A DNA stretch of 64,000 nt from Ceratothoa steindachneri. Its lineage: Eukaryota > Arthropoda > Malacostraca > Isopoda > Cymothoidae. The position numbers were made by a program, and so were the translations under genes. The stretch's first letter is position 1, and each line of letters starts with the position of its first letter. Below, piece by piece: positions 30,690 to 41,709 of this stretch. Location of the stretch: the NCBI GenBank assembly GCA_963969495.1, contig OZ018320.1, positions 71,461,745 through 71,525,744 of the forward strand, in the 5' to 3' direction. Under the pieces are notes generated by a model, which worked only from the letters and a program-made list of their open reading frames with translations, was not told the origin of the DNA and did not search any database.

Positions 30690-31190
30690 AAACAATGATC
30701 GCCAAACATCGTGCAATTCAATTAATATTTAGGGGAGCCCCTGGAATGTTTAACATTTACCTTAATATTTATGAGAGAAAAACAATGCTTTTTGAATAGT
30801 TTTAGATTAAAAACTAGATCTCGCAAAAACTTCGTGTCATAATGGATGTTCAAATTATAAAAACGTTTTGTTCTTGTAAATTTGTTCATTATCTTAACAG
30901 GAAATGAGAAATCGCACAGAAAAATGAAAAAAGGAGAAAATATTCATTAATGCATTAATATGAACTCAAGAATATATATATATATTTTTCAAATAAATGC
31001 ATTGCGTATATTTTTCTTAAGTATTTGTGAATGCAGATAGTCGCTGTGTTAATTAACATGCTATTTGCACGGCTACAATTGATTGTTAAATTGTAAGAGT
31101 TCAGCCATAACAAAATGAATGGCTGCAATATTCAGTTAATTTGATATGCTACCAGGATACGGGACGTGGACCCACTCTTACTTGTATCCC
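30690..31190. other. Polinton remnant without readable gene
   Basis: AT-rich. I see only short frames and a TATATATA patch near 30975. Part may belong to the hAT-like insertion's 3' side, whose left end I could not place. Confidence 0.4.
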
Positions 31191-31426
31191 ACCAACCTCT
31201 TTTCCCAACCACCACCCATTGAAAGAGAATGATTATTTGAGACCTAGCGGGCCGGCTCACGGCGGCCTGTAACTGAGTAGCTGTTATACTATTACTGCCA
31301 CTCATTGATGCTTGAGCAAGGTTTTCTTCCGGCTGTCAGGGAACTTGAGTCTGTGCTCCGAAACTACTTTAAGCAAAAACTGAATTTGATCTTCATCTAG
31401 AGTTAAATGGCAATTGTATTCTTGAA

Positions 31427-32866
31427 TCAATACGATACTTCGTTCTGCATTGTCATCGACAACCTTGAGGTTAGAAATGACAGACGAGGCTGTTTTAAAA
31501 TCAATGTTGCTTTCCCAAGTTTCTGGGTCAGAGCGTAAGAAGGAATGTGGCAGCCCCAGCTTTGTGAAAGGGACATTGAGTTCTTGCTACAGAAATCTTT
31601 TAGCTTGGATGATGAAACAGGGTCCTCTTTCAAATTGATCTGCTTTAGGGGTTTCTTTGGACCTTCCTTATTTGATATGGCTTCAACCATGGCTCTCTTT
31701 GTATTTGTTGAGACCAGAGGATCAAACAAAGCCATTGCCGCCATTTCCTCTGACAGATACCAGAGGTGTTGACTTAACTTTAAAGCAGTGGCTTTAGCTA
31801 TGGTCTTGTTGTGGTAACCAGCCATAGCTTTCAGCATCTCAAGGTCTTGATGGGGAGCAACTGCTGCCAAAGGAACCCGTATCCCTGCCTTGACATACAG
31901 AAGTACAACGAAGATGCAGATCTCACGAAGTCCTTTCTCTTCACGACGAGTCAAGTTGAACTGTATTCGCAGCATCCACACTTTCAATGAGTAAATTGCT
32001 TTACTCATCCATCTGGCATGGTGCATTGGCCCAGGAGTTAACAGAACTGGAAGCCTCTCCACATGCTGATTTCCAGTGAGATCTTTCATCAACTTTCCAT
32101 CCCAGTGCACGATGAGTGGAACATCTTGAAGCTCGTCTTTAAGTCTGGGTGTAGCATGGGCTTGGGTACGATGTTCTATTCTCTTCTGGTGAATGGAGCT
32201 CTGATTTATGTTGAGGTCTTCAACATTATAACCTAAGCTGGAAGTTGTCTCTGCAAGAATGAATATCATAGCTCTTGATGACGTTTTACTCCGGTCAAGG
32301 GCAGCAGCTAATGTCGGCGTCACAATATTCCCCACGCGTGCGCGCTTAGACGGAGGCGGAACTGGTACAACACCTTCCGATGGCCTGCCGGCGCCCTGCT
32401 CTTGATCACTCTCTGTGTCATTAGACTCATTACCTGATGAGGATGAACTGGCGAAAACCGCTTTGTTCATTAACGCCTCCTTTTCAACTGTTGCTCGCTG
32501 ACGACGTCGTTCTGCAGCAATGGAACGTGCTTCCGCCTTCTCCTTCTGCACCAATATTTTGTCAACTGATCCAAGGACGCCTCGCCGACAGTCTTCTCTT
32601 TGTGTGAGGAGAAAATCCTTATCCTCTTTGATCTGCATAATGTTCATAGCATTTTGATGGGCGATGTCAAAGAGAGTGTCGAGACCTTTTAAAAATTCAC
32701 TTTCCTTTGCCTTATGTGCTGCAGTTGTCCTTCTTGAGTGTTTTTGGAGCGCTTTCCAGTTAGAAAACACTTTTTCAATTTTTTTTATTACATGTTGCTT
32801 TGACTGTACTGGAATATTGGCTTTTGCCCAAAACTCAAGAACGGCCTCGCAGGTGGCTTTTGACGA
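31427..32866 (-). mobile_element. hAT-like (unclassified) transposase ORF, core deleted
   Basis: A 447-codon open frame (31427-32770), with sense continuing upstream to about 32866 (EAVLEFWAKANIP). It has an N-terminal charged region with FLKGLDTLFDIAHQNA, an acidic Ser-rich linker, PLIVHWDGKLMKDL, then HARWMSKAIYSLKVW, REEKGLREIC and HLWYLSEEMAAMALFD. Related multicopy proteins have, between the VHWDGK and HARW blocks, a stretch with a DTTxxNTG motif (compare 59369-61080); here it is missing yet the frame stays open. I found no terminal repeats or target duplication. It was inserted between the penton and major capsid genes, against the latter's 5' end. hAT affinity is a guess from the C-terminal pattern. 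Confidence 0.5.
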
Positions 32867-32879
32867 TGTAAAAATTAAT

Positions 32880-34099
32880 GCTCTTCATCCATTAAGTTAT
32901 ATCTGTTCGAAGACAGAATTTGTTCTGTTTACCGTTCCACCGACCAAAACTTCCATCGTTGAGAGCAATTATCAGTCCTACTTTCCACTAAGTAATATAT
33001 CTTCAGATCTTACCCCAGTTGAATATTATCTATCTGGTAGCGGACAGTATTATATAGACCCAAGTGATGTTTATCTTTATATTAAAGCAAGAATTGTGAA
33101 GGCAAATGGAAGCGAACTTAAAGATGGAGAGAATATTTTTACAGAAAATAATATTCTTCACACTTTGTTCAGCAATCTTGATATTTATTTAAATGAAATA
33201 TCTGTAAATTCCATTGGGAATAATTAACCCTATCGTGCATATTTAGAGACCTTGTTGAACTATACCCAAGAAGAAAAATCTACATTTGTTTCCATTAGTA
33301 AATAACGCATAGAAAAGAAATATAGCAGATCGAAGAAAAAAATAATTGACGTATATGGAAAACTACACACCGCTTACTTCTCTCAAAATACGCTGTTAAT
33401 GAATGAAGTCTCACTAAAGATAAAGTTATCCAGAGCACCACATTCATTGACACTATTTAGAAACCAGATCGGTTTAAAAGCTAAAATAGAATTATTAGAG
33501 AGTTACCTTTACCTAAGAAAAGTCCGCTTTTCAGCATTAACTCATCTAGAGATGGAAAATAGGTTGCTTGCATCAAACGCTAAGTACCCTATAACACAAG
33601 TTCGTATGCGAAATTTTACAATTGTGAGTGGAAGATCAATGAAGAGTGTGGATAATATCTTCATGGGGAGAATATCTACGAGGGTAGTAATTGGTATGGT
33701 TGACCATTTAGCATTTTCTGGTAGCTATGATGCATCACCTTTTGAATTTTAACCTTATAATGTGAATCGCATCACTATCTATATAAACGGGAATGAAGTT
33801 GAAAGACCATTAGAATTAGACTATTCAGACGAAAATAAAGTGTATTAGAGGTTGGCAGAGTATTGGACTTACGTATGTACAATTTCTAAAAAAATAAAAA
33901 TATTTATTGTATTAACTTAAATCAGGACAAGAGTACTACTTGGCTTGGAGAATGCTCCAATCCTATACAACAGGGAACATTATCCATATAGTTACAGTTT
34001 AGATCTCCATTAATAGACCAGGTTTTCCTTGTTATATATGCAGAGATTCAGTCTGTTATTGAGATAGATAAGTCTAGAAACGTACTAGTTTATTCTTAA
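32880..34099 (+). pseudogene. Polinton major capsid protein
   Basis: Begins near HPLSYICSKTEFVLF. The conserved blocks follow in order: TSIVESNYQSYFPL, YYIDPSDVYLYIKARI, NNILHTLFSNLDIYLN, then after stops VYGKLHTAYFSQNTLL, VSLKIKLSRAPHSLTL, LLASNAKYPITQVRMRNF and ASPFEF. The C-terminal IEIDKSRNVLVYS ends at TAA 34097-34099. This is the double-jelly-roll capsid protein of Polintons, homologous to a protein known from animal genomes as F54H12.2-like. At least five stops or shifts (for example 33226-33228, 33302-33304, 33750-33752) make it non-functional. The start codon is not visible next to the hAT-like insertion. Confidence 0.85.
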
Positions 34100-35026
34100 T
34101 AAAATGAATGCAATAGAAGTAAAATAACTATTGTATGGAAATAAAACTACAAAACGAGTTTTTCATCGCTGTTTTGTGAGAGACACCAGCTCTATTAGTC
34201 TTTAATATTGCTAGCAGCTTATGTCATTAATCTGGACAACAGCTTTGTTACTTGATGAGTTTTTTTTTATTACTTTGACAGCTTATGTCTAGGGTTCAAA
34301 ATGATGTTTATATTCGTAAAAACTTAGTTAAAATGAATAATATTATTATCGTCAATCCATTCAGAGATCAGTTACTTTTCAGACTCATGCGCCTTGTTTT
34401 TTGTCTATTTCATTCAGCAGATGGCAATCGGTAAGTCATATCGAACTATTATTGAACAATTTGATTCCTATAATGATCAAAGAAATAAAGAAATCGTAGT
34501 AAGGAATAATTGTAGGAGAATGTAAAGAAAATTGATATTGTACACTCAATAAATATTAATTGTTAGTTGGAAAATATGTAATTGTGTAGCTTATCTACTA
34601 AAGTGTATATATATTATATGTTATTATGTAAGCTGGTTAGTATAAATTAAATGTTATTTTTCGATTTATTAATCTGTATAAAAATGTATTCATATTTGAA
34701 TTAAAATGTAAAATAAATCATTATAACAACCTTGACTTTTTTTTAAAAACAGGTTACAAAAAGAAAAGGACTTACTCTGTGAACGAAGATGTCAACTGAC
34801 AAACGGTGAAGTGTTGAAGAGAGTCACATATCTCACCACATGAAACCCGTTCATCTTCTCTTAATGGCTCCATATTCTTACACTTAGTTAAAAACTTTAA
34901 TTTTCGGTCAGCTCAACAAAGAGCAAAAAAGGATTCTTCCCAGCAAGCTATGAATTATAATGGTAAATGAAGAAGGCTTGGAATTAGTTTTTATATCTCA
35001 TCATATGGTGGGGGGGGGGAAACATT
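34100..35026. other. Polinton right-end non-coding region
   Basis: AT-rich, with no recognisable gene. It leads into the right inverted repeat. If the family protease once lay here, it is no longer readable. Confidence 0.45.
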
Positions 35027-35557
35027 TGGATACAAGCAAGTAAAGGTTGGAGGGAAAAGGGTCCATTAGAAACAGCTGAGGGGTTGTAAGCAGGGGGGCT
35101 GGGTTTTGGAGCTTTTGGGCGAGGGCGATAATCAAACAAGCGATCTTTGTCTCTTCATTCCCTGATGCCAGATATATTAAATATGGTCTAGACATTTGTA
35201 ATCTTTTAATTAAATCTTTCAATATGTAAAAATGTCGCAGGTGTCACAGATCGTAATGAGACTGGGTTTGGAGCTTTTTGGCCTCGGTGACAAACAAACA
35301 AACAAACAATCGTTCGATATCTAAAAAGTGTGTGTGTGTGTGTGCAGACTGAGATTCCTATGAAAAGGTCACTAACCAAGGCTTGGGGGTAGGTTAAGTT
35401 AGGGGTGGAGCTAGTGGGGGAGGGGAAGATTCGGACCTCATCTCAGTGACCAAGGCTTCGGAGGGTGTTAGTGGGTGGAGGGAGACTTGGACACCTCACC
35501 ACACTGACCAAGGCTTGGGAGGAGGGGGAGACTCGGACCTCACCCAGCAATACTACT
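35027..35557 (-). repeat. Polinton right terminal inverted repeat
   Basis: Inverted counterpart of 11325-11895, including the CAAAC/GTTTG run (35290-35311), the GT run, and the GAGGTCCGAGTC subrepeats. The short minus-strand frame 35001-35222 repeats the left copy's MSRPYLxYLASGNEETKIAC core. Confidence 0.9.
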
Positions 35558-35563
35558 GAGCGT
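35558..35563. other. Target-site duplication GAGCGT, right
   Basis: Perfect copy of 11319-11324, directly after the element's terminal ACT. Confidence 0.9.
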
Positions 35564-36299
35564 TCCCCTGAATCTTTCTCCGGATATTGGTGTGTTCCCC
35601 AGACTGTACACTACCTTTTTGTTTAAATTTGCTACTCTGAGGGAGTTTCTCACCGGGGTACCTCCCGGTATCGGGACAAGAGGGGTCACTATCACTTGCC
35701 CCTGTAGCTTGCGGCTGGCTCTTGCTCACCAGGCTGTGGCGGTATAGTCTTCTATTAATTAATTGTAATTGGTTATACGCTTGCGCCCCTGAGAGAGTTT
35801 GGCCTGCCCTTGGGTACGTGGGCATGCCTCTAACTTTTCATTTCCCAATGTGATTGCGTTTGTGAGATTTTAGTAGCATTTAATTTTATTTTATTAGTTT
35901 AATGATGAATATATTTATTTTTTCGGCGGCCTTTCGTTTCCCTTGCTGATGGCACCCATAAAGGATCTTAAATCTTAGAAACAAAATCTTCCATGATATT
36001 TATCCTAATTCGGACTTCATTCAGTGAGTAACTACACCTGATTTGGCTTAACTTCGCTAAAATCTGAAGCGCTGTTTCCACTCGGCTGGGCTTAACCCTC
36101 AGAAGACAACGGAACAATGAAACTCCTTAAGGGGAGAGCTGAATTTGTGCCTGCTTCTACCTCGTCCCCATTGATCGCATTCTGTGATCGGAAATTTGAG
36201 AAAAAGTGTCGAATGGTTTAGTGCATAAAATCTAGGAAGGACTCAGAGCGGCATCAAATGTCAGGAGATGTCCTCTCACGCAATATTAAAGAAAGAAAG
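35564..36299. other. No gene recognised
   Basis: Right flank of the Polinton. A 90-codon minus frame (35553-35825) resembles nothing I know and its reading does not continue convincingly across the rejoined insertion site. Confidence 0.4.
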
Positions 36300-36790
36300 T
36301 AAATCAGTGGTTCATAATCCGTATTTGCTCCTAAATCTAGGCAATTCTTCCAAAACCTAATGCCCACACCACCCCAAAATTTTATCGAAATCATTTAGTA
36401 TTTTTTGATACGTGTAAAAAATAATAAGTGATCCAGAACCAGTATTTAGACCTGGATTCTCCTCAATTTCTAAGCAACTCTTTTTTTAATCAAGACCCCA
36501 CCCCATCCTAAAATATTAGGGTAATTCGTTATTTTTTTTAGGTAATTTGTACACACAAGAAGAGAGAATAAATAATCCAGAGTCCGCTTCCGCAACTTGA
36601 TCGTGCCTCAAATCTTTTCAACTCTTCTTTTGAGATATCTTGTATAAAACAATGATCCAGAATCAGTATCAAAATGAGGCACCGCAGCTAACCTAACAAA
36701 CGCTTCCATTGCCCAAGGTTCATCTCGCCACAAAATTTCATTGAAATCCGTTAATAAAATAGTAAAAAGATTCAGTATCCTCAATTGGAT
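36300..36790 (+). repeat. Degenerate ~120-bp tandem repeats
   Basis: Four decayed units share 'GATCCAGAAxCAGTAT', 'CAACTCTTTT', 'CCACCCCA..AAAAT' and 'AAATCxxTTAATAA' in the same order (for example at 36310, 36430, 36570 and 36655). Old tandem array of unknown origin. Confidence 0.5.
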
Positions 36791-37111
36791 CTGGATCCAA
36801 TCCCAACTGGAACTGGCAGCTGGACCGAGCGAATCCCCTTAGAGGGATCCTCGTATTCGGACCCTGATGGGGACAATGGGCCTACAACCAAAATCTTACC
36901 GATGGAATTCAACCTGTCGGCCCCCATGATGTACTTTTCCATATCAGGCCACAGGTCTAATGAGTCACCGATCGCCGACACCAAGGGTAGATGGCCAAAT
37001 AGAGGCCCTCCCAAGGTGGATATGGGCCCAAAAGTAACCCTGCCCCAGTCGGCATGGTCTTTACCAGCAACTATCCACTTGGTTGAATACACTCCCAAGC
37101 CTAATTCCACT

Positions 37112-38060
37112 CCTAAGTCTGGCCAACCTTGTTGCAATGCACCGCTCGATGCAGGAGATAACGTGTTGTGCCCGATTCGGAGACCGGATTGTAATCTTTA
37201 GCGACTCACAAAGCCCCCTGAGTGCTCTCAGGACATTGGAATCTCCAGTCATCCTGATTCGCAGTATCCGTGCCGCCACGGTTGCCGCGAGCCTGATGAA
37301 TGTCGAGATTATCTCTTGTTGGGTTCCTGGACATGTTGGAATTGCGGAGAATGAGAGCTCTGAGGAGGGCGCCAAATAGTCCGCGACAACTGGACGAACA
37401 GACCAGCCTTTGGCTCTTCCTCACACCAACTACACGGTAGCAATCAGAGCATCCATCCTGGCTGTTTAGCAAAGAAGATGGGAGACGGCCAAGGGGAACT
37501 TAAAATGCGTGCCATTGCGCCGCGACTGTTCCCATCGACCTACCTTCCAATGCCCCGACGGCTTCAGGTCGCTTTCTGCTGTTTTCTAATTGAGCGCTTC
37601 CCCGCACACTATTGGCTCCGACTGCGTTGTCCGCAAGACTGTTGGGCGCATTCTTGTTGAATGTCACAGTCTGGTCGATCTTCGCGCAAGTTGCCTGTCC
37701 CGGTATCAGAATGAGCGTGGTCGCTACCGCTTGTCCCTTATATTAGAGACGGGTTCCCGTACACAGACTTGTGGACTATCTGACTCTTTTGGAGGAGACT
37801 TGCCTCCTCACTTTTAATGGAGTGTTGCAGGTTGCCTTTTCTTGCGCCGGGGGAAGGCCGGCTTCGCCCTGACGCCGGAGCGTGCTTCTTCTTCTTCTTG
37901 CTTTTTTCATGTCTTTGTCTTTTTTTGCTCGTTTGTTTGACTTTGCTTTTTGTTATTTTGTCTGTTTTGTTTTAAATCTAGCCGAATATTAGGCTGTAAT
38001 ATGATTACCATGACTTTTTCACTCGTAGGTAGTTGCCAGATGGGCTCTTAAAAACAAATC
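37112..38060 (+). mobile_element. 5'-truncated copy of the I/R1-like LINE
   Basis: Starts within the RNase H domain (VAMHRSMQEITC) and keeps FSDSQSPLSAL, CWVPGHVGIAENE and RLFPSTYLPMPRRLQVAF, with stops at 37378-37380 and several shifts. It ends with a 3' UTR matching 5106-5290, including ATTAGGCTGT and AGTTGCCAGAT. Typical dead-on-arrival 5' truncation. The SEEGAK where the full copy has ADEGAK shows loss of the last RNase H Asp. Confidence 0.85.
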
Positions 38061-39900
38061 TTTCAAACTTGACTTCTGCAAAGTTGCTCTCAGCAATGTT
38101 TTAAATGGAACAAACGAAAACATCATAAACATCATGAAGATTAGTTTCTACATCTCCCGTAATCCTGTACTGACTGACATAATGCCATCAAATTCTGGAA
38201 ATGGTGGATGAGATGAAAATCACTCTAAAAACTATTGAAGAAAGTGACAACGCTCATGATAGAAGGGCAGTATCTTTTGAATTGTATGAAGGTGTAAGTG
38301 CTGGTTGTCTGATTATAACTCGCCCTCGAAAACACCTTAAAGCCTTGATTTAAAATCCATAGGACCCTTTCTTAATGCTTGTTGTGGAGTGATGAATTAA
38401 ATGTTTTTTTCTTTCTCTCTTAGTTTGTAGCAGCTATTTTTCCCTTTTACTTTTGATTCCTGTCTTTTTCTGCTCTTTTATACCCTTTATCGAGCATATA
38501 TTTCCCCATACAATTATTCTAAGGGAGAGACGCTTTGTAAAGTGTTATGTTGGGATATTTAATGTTTTCCCACACAAGGGTCATTTAAAGTGGATTATCG
38601 CAACCTTTATTATTTTCTCACGCGCATAAATTTACATTCATGCAAATACACATGTGCTTATACATCCACAAACGCTTACACACAGGCACACATAAACACC
38701 AACGCGTCTCTCTTTAAATACCTGTATCATGTCTCAAGCATGCGAGCGAAGATCAATACCAACAAATACACCGAAAACTCACGCACATACATATCTCTAG
38801 ATGCAGGTATTTGTATGTGAATCGCTTTTCCCTCTTTAGTAATAAATTTTAGTTCTTTTATTATTTCGTTTCTTTCATATATTATTTTTCTCTTTTCGCT
38901 TTCGATTTGTGGGCCGTCATACAGATGCGGTAATTGTAACGAGCGTGTGTTCCGATTATGCTAGTAAAGTTTGTAATCCTAAGTTTTCGTGTTTTTTTTG
39001 TTTGTTTTTGTTTGCTATGATAGATGAAGAACATTAAAATGTTCTCTATTTTATACACCTGTGCACATAACCTAAAGATGAATCTTCATTATTTTAATCA
39101 CGTATCATTAATATAAAGCGAGCATAAAACTATTAATTTTCTGTTCAGCTTAAGTTTGCCAGAATAAATATTGCCATGACAACGGCACCGAACATTTATC
39201 TCCCCTTTCATCTTCTCTTGAGAAAAACGTTAATAGCTTGAAGTCATATTTATCCTTTAATATCCTTTTCACTACCTGTTGTTCTCTGTCCTCGCAGGAG
39301 GCTGATCGAAGACCTGCTTTCTGGCGTTCCTGCTAACTCACTTAGAACTTTATAGGCAATCATTGGTAAATATCACCCCCCCCCCTCCCCCATCGCCTGG
39401 CACTGAATGTCGCAGTTTCTGTCGCTTTGTGCTCGCACACAACTTTAATTTGTGCAGCGTACTTTGACACCGTTTCTCGAGGCCCATTAGCTTCCGCACT
39501 GCGCAATATAAAACCGTTATTGTATTTGATCGAGTAAACTCTAATTTTGACTTCGTTTCGCTTTTTGTATTTTTTTTTCTTTTCTTGTCCGAGAGCCATG
39601 TGTTTAAGTTCATCTTTTTGTTGCCAGTATTCTTTGTACATATTTGTTTCCAAGGTTTTCTACTTTCTATATTTGCCAAACCCGCTTCCTTATTCGTTTT
39701 TATCCCTCCTGATTCTTCTTTTTTCCTTGTCTTCGAGCGAAAATGCTCTCTTTGATTCCACTCATTACCTTTCTCTTCTCATTTACAAACATATTTTTCT
39801 CTTTTCATTATTTGGTTTAACCTAACTTTCCTTCATTTTACGAAGCACTATTCTTGGCATTGTTTGGGATGTCATTTCCACGTTCTCACTAAAAGGACAC
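38061..39900. other. No gene recognised
   Basis: AT- and T-rich. CA/ACA-rich patch at 38640-38700, C-run at 39378-39391. ORFs on both strands are short and low complexity. Confidence 0.45.
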
Positions 39901-40021
39901 ATTCCTATGCAAGATGTATTTAAAGGTTAAAAGAAATGAAAACTGGTAACCCAACCCGGAAAAACGCTAAGGAAATTATTACGTGAACCATTAGAGCTTA
40001 AGAAAGAAAATGGGAGATATA

Positions 40022-41316
40022 AAAGGTCTTTCAATAAGGTCACTCGATTTTTAAATGTAAATAAAACAAGTTGTGTGTGATATATGCACACAATTTATTT
40101 TAATTTTGGCATTAAGTGTGGAATATGAGGTCGTTCAAATGTCCGCCGCGGCTTCGCTTGGTGGAACGTATTCAGGAGGCCAATTTTCGATGACTTTGTC
40201 GCATAAATCTGGTTGAATTTGCTGGATGGTGTTCTTTATGTTGACTTTGAGGACATCAACTGTTTGCGGATTATTCGCATAGACCTGCGATTTAAGGTAG
40301 CCCCAAAGAAAGTAGTCTAATGGCGTTAAATCGCATGATATCGGTGGCCAGTTGACGTCGCCGCCGCGTGAGATGACCCTGCCCTGAAATTGCTGGTGCA
40401 AAATGTCTATCTTGGCGTGCGCAGTGTGGCACGTAGTGCCCTCCTGTTGGAACCACATGTCGTCAGTATCCATATCAGGCATATAGTCCAGTTGAGGCCA
40501 CAAGAAGTTGCTTATCATCGATCTGTAGGTCTCGCCGTTGACGGTTATGGCAATCCCATCTTCGTTCTCAAAAAAATACGGACCGATGATTCCGTTAGAC
40601 GAAAATCCGCACCAAAAGTGACTTTGTTAGGATAAAATTGGTGCTGGTGTATCTCATGTGGAATTTTTTCGTCCCAAATCCGACAATTTTGCTTGTTCAC
40701 AAATCCATTCATCCAAAAATGGGCCTCGTCGCTGAAGATGATTTTTTGGGGGAAATTTGGGGCAACTTCCAACTGCTCTAGAGCCCAATCAGCGAACACA
40801 CGGCGTTGTATATGGTCTTTTACCTTAAGTTCCTGGGTAAGTTGGATTTTGTACGGGTGCAGACCCAAGTCCCTACGCATAATTCGCCAAACTGAAGTCG
40901 CAGAAAAGCCAAGTTCTTGTGAACGACGAGAAATTGACTGCCTCGGATTTTTCCGTACACTCTTATTTACGGCAGCGATGTTTTCAGCAGGCCTTGCGTT
41001 TCGGCGACGTACGGGTGTTGGCTGATTGTTGATTGACCCTTTTGCCTCCAATTTGTCCACCAAACGTCGAACAGTGGACTCGGCAGGACGATTGTGGCGA
41101 GGATAGAAATCACGTAATGCCCGGAACGTTTGTCGAATGTAGCACTGATTTTGATAATAACATTTGATGATTTTCACACGCTGTTTAACACTATAACCTT
41201 CCATCGTGACTTGCCAAGTACCACTGAACAGTTCACAGTGAGATTGCCAGATGTCGCTTTAACAACATGGCCACTATCGCCTGACAAAGCTCGAGCATCC
41301 TTGTTGAAAGACCCTT
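40022..41316 (-). mobile_element. DD41D-type mariner, full length
   Basis: 1295 bp between TA duplications (40020-40021 and 41317-41318). Inverted ends share GGTCTTTCAA and AAGG. Standard mariner length with one transposase gene. Confidence 0.88.
40135..41204 (-). pseudogene. DD41D mariner transposase, one frameshift
   Basis: N-terminal helix-turn-helix from the ATG at 41204 (VKQRVKIIKCYYQNQC), second HTH with PRQSISRRSQELGFS, first catalytic Asp in FSDEAHFW near 40730. A one-base shift near 40616 then moves the frame, and the rest is at 40135-40518 and just upstream. The second catalytic site reads WFQQEGTTCH where Asp is expected (QQDG), so Asp has become Glu. The third is LTPLDYFLWG. I count 41 residues between the second and third, i.e. 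DD41D spacing as in the rosa group. Two lesions only, so decay is recent; activity is unlikely. Confidence 0.85.
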
Positions 41317-41709
41317 TAGAAACGGAGAAATAGGTCCGACTATTTTAACCATTATATGAAAATGAATAAAGGAGTTGGATTTGAACCTTTGTCATCAAGC
41401 GCTCTTCGCTAAAATGACGACGACGGTAATCGCTAGATCTCCCATCTCTAGTGATGAGCGTCGTGGTTATTTTAGCAAAGAGCGCTTGATGGCACAGCTT
41501 CAAATCCAATTCCTATATTTATTTTCATATAACGGTTAAAATAATTTGCCCTATATCTCCTATTTTCTTTTTCAGCATTAATGGTTCATGTAATAATTTC
41601 CCTAGTGTTTTTTTGGGTTGTGTTACCAGTTTTCATTTCTGTGGGCCTTTAAATACATCTATTATTAATCACGTGTCATGTGATTTTCAATTATTATTCC
41701 TATGCAAAT

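Larger units (their letters stand above)
11325..35557. mobile_element. Complete but dead Polinton/Maverick, with nested insertions
   Basis: Ends read AGCAGTATTGCTGGG (left) and, in reverse complement, AGTAGTATTGCTGGG (right), with terminal inverted repeats of about 530-570 bp and a perfect 6-bp target duplication. The 5'-AG start and duplication length match Polintons. Recognised genes: polB, ATPase, integrase with chromodomain, penton-like and major capsid proteins, two small conserved genes and unknown ORFs. I did not recognise the adenain-like protease. The span is 24,233 bp. Subtracting two mariners (~0.93 kb each), element X (~7.1 kb) and a hAT-like insertion (~1.5-1.7 kb) leaves about 13.5 kb, near the family's usual 15-20 kb. 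Every gene has stops, shifts or insertions, so it is a fossil virus-like transposon. Confidence 0.93.
39901..41706. mobile_element. Palindromic foldback element split by a mariner
   Basis: The left arm (39908-40020 plus 41319-41425) is an inverted match of the right arm (about 41460-41670). Examples: GATGTATTTAAAGG against CCTTTAAATACATC, AAACTGGTAAC against GTTACCAGTTT, and CATCAAGCGCTCTTCGC against its complement at 41480. A short loop lies at about 41430-41460. ATTCCTATGCAA flanks it directly on both sides (39901-39912 and about 41697-41708), partly overlapping the left arm. The mariner at 40022-41316 interrupts the left arm at a TA. Without it the palindrome is about 500 bp. Confidence 0.75.

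Noticed and set aside
11325..35557. Active Polinton or integrated virus
   Set aside because: Every core gene carries stops, frameshifts or insertions, and integrase and polB are both split by mariners.
36781..37137. 118-codon minus and 138-codon plus ORFs
   Set aside because: Overlapping frames on both strands with no family resemblance; the right part is already LINE fragment.
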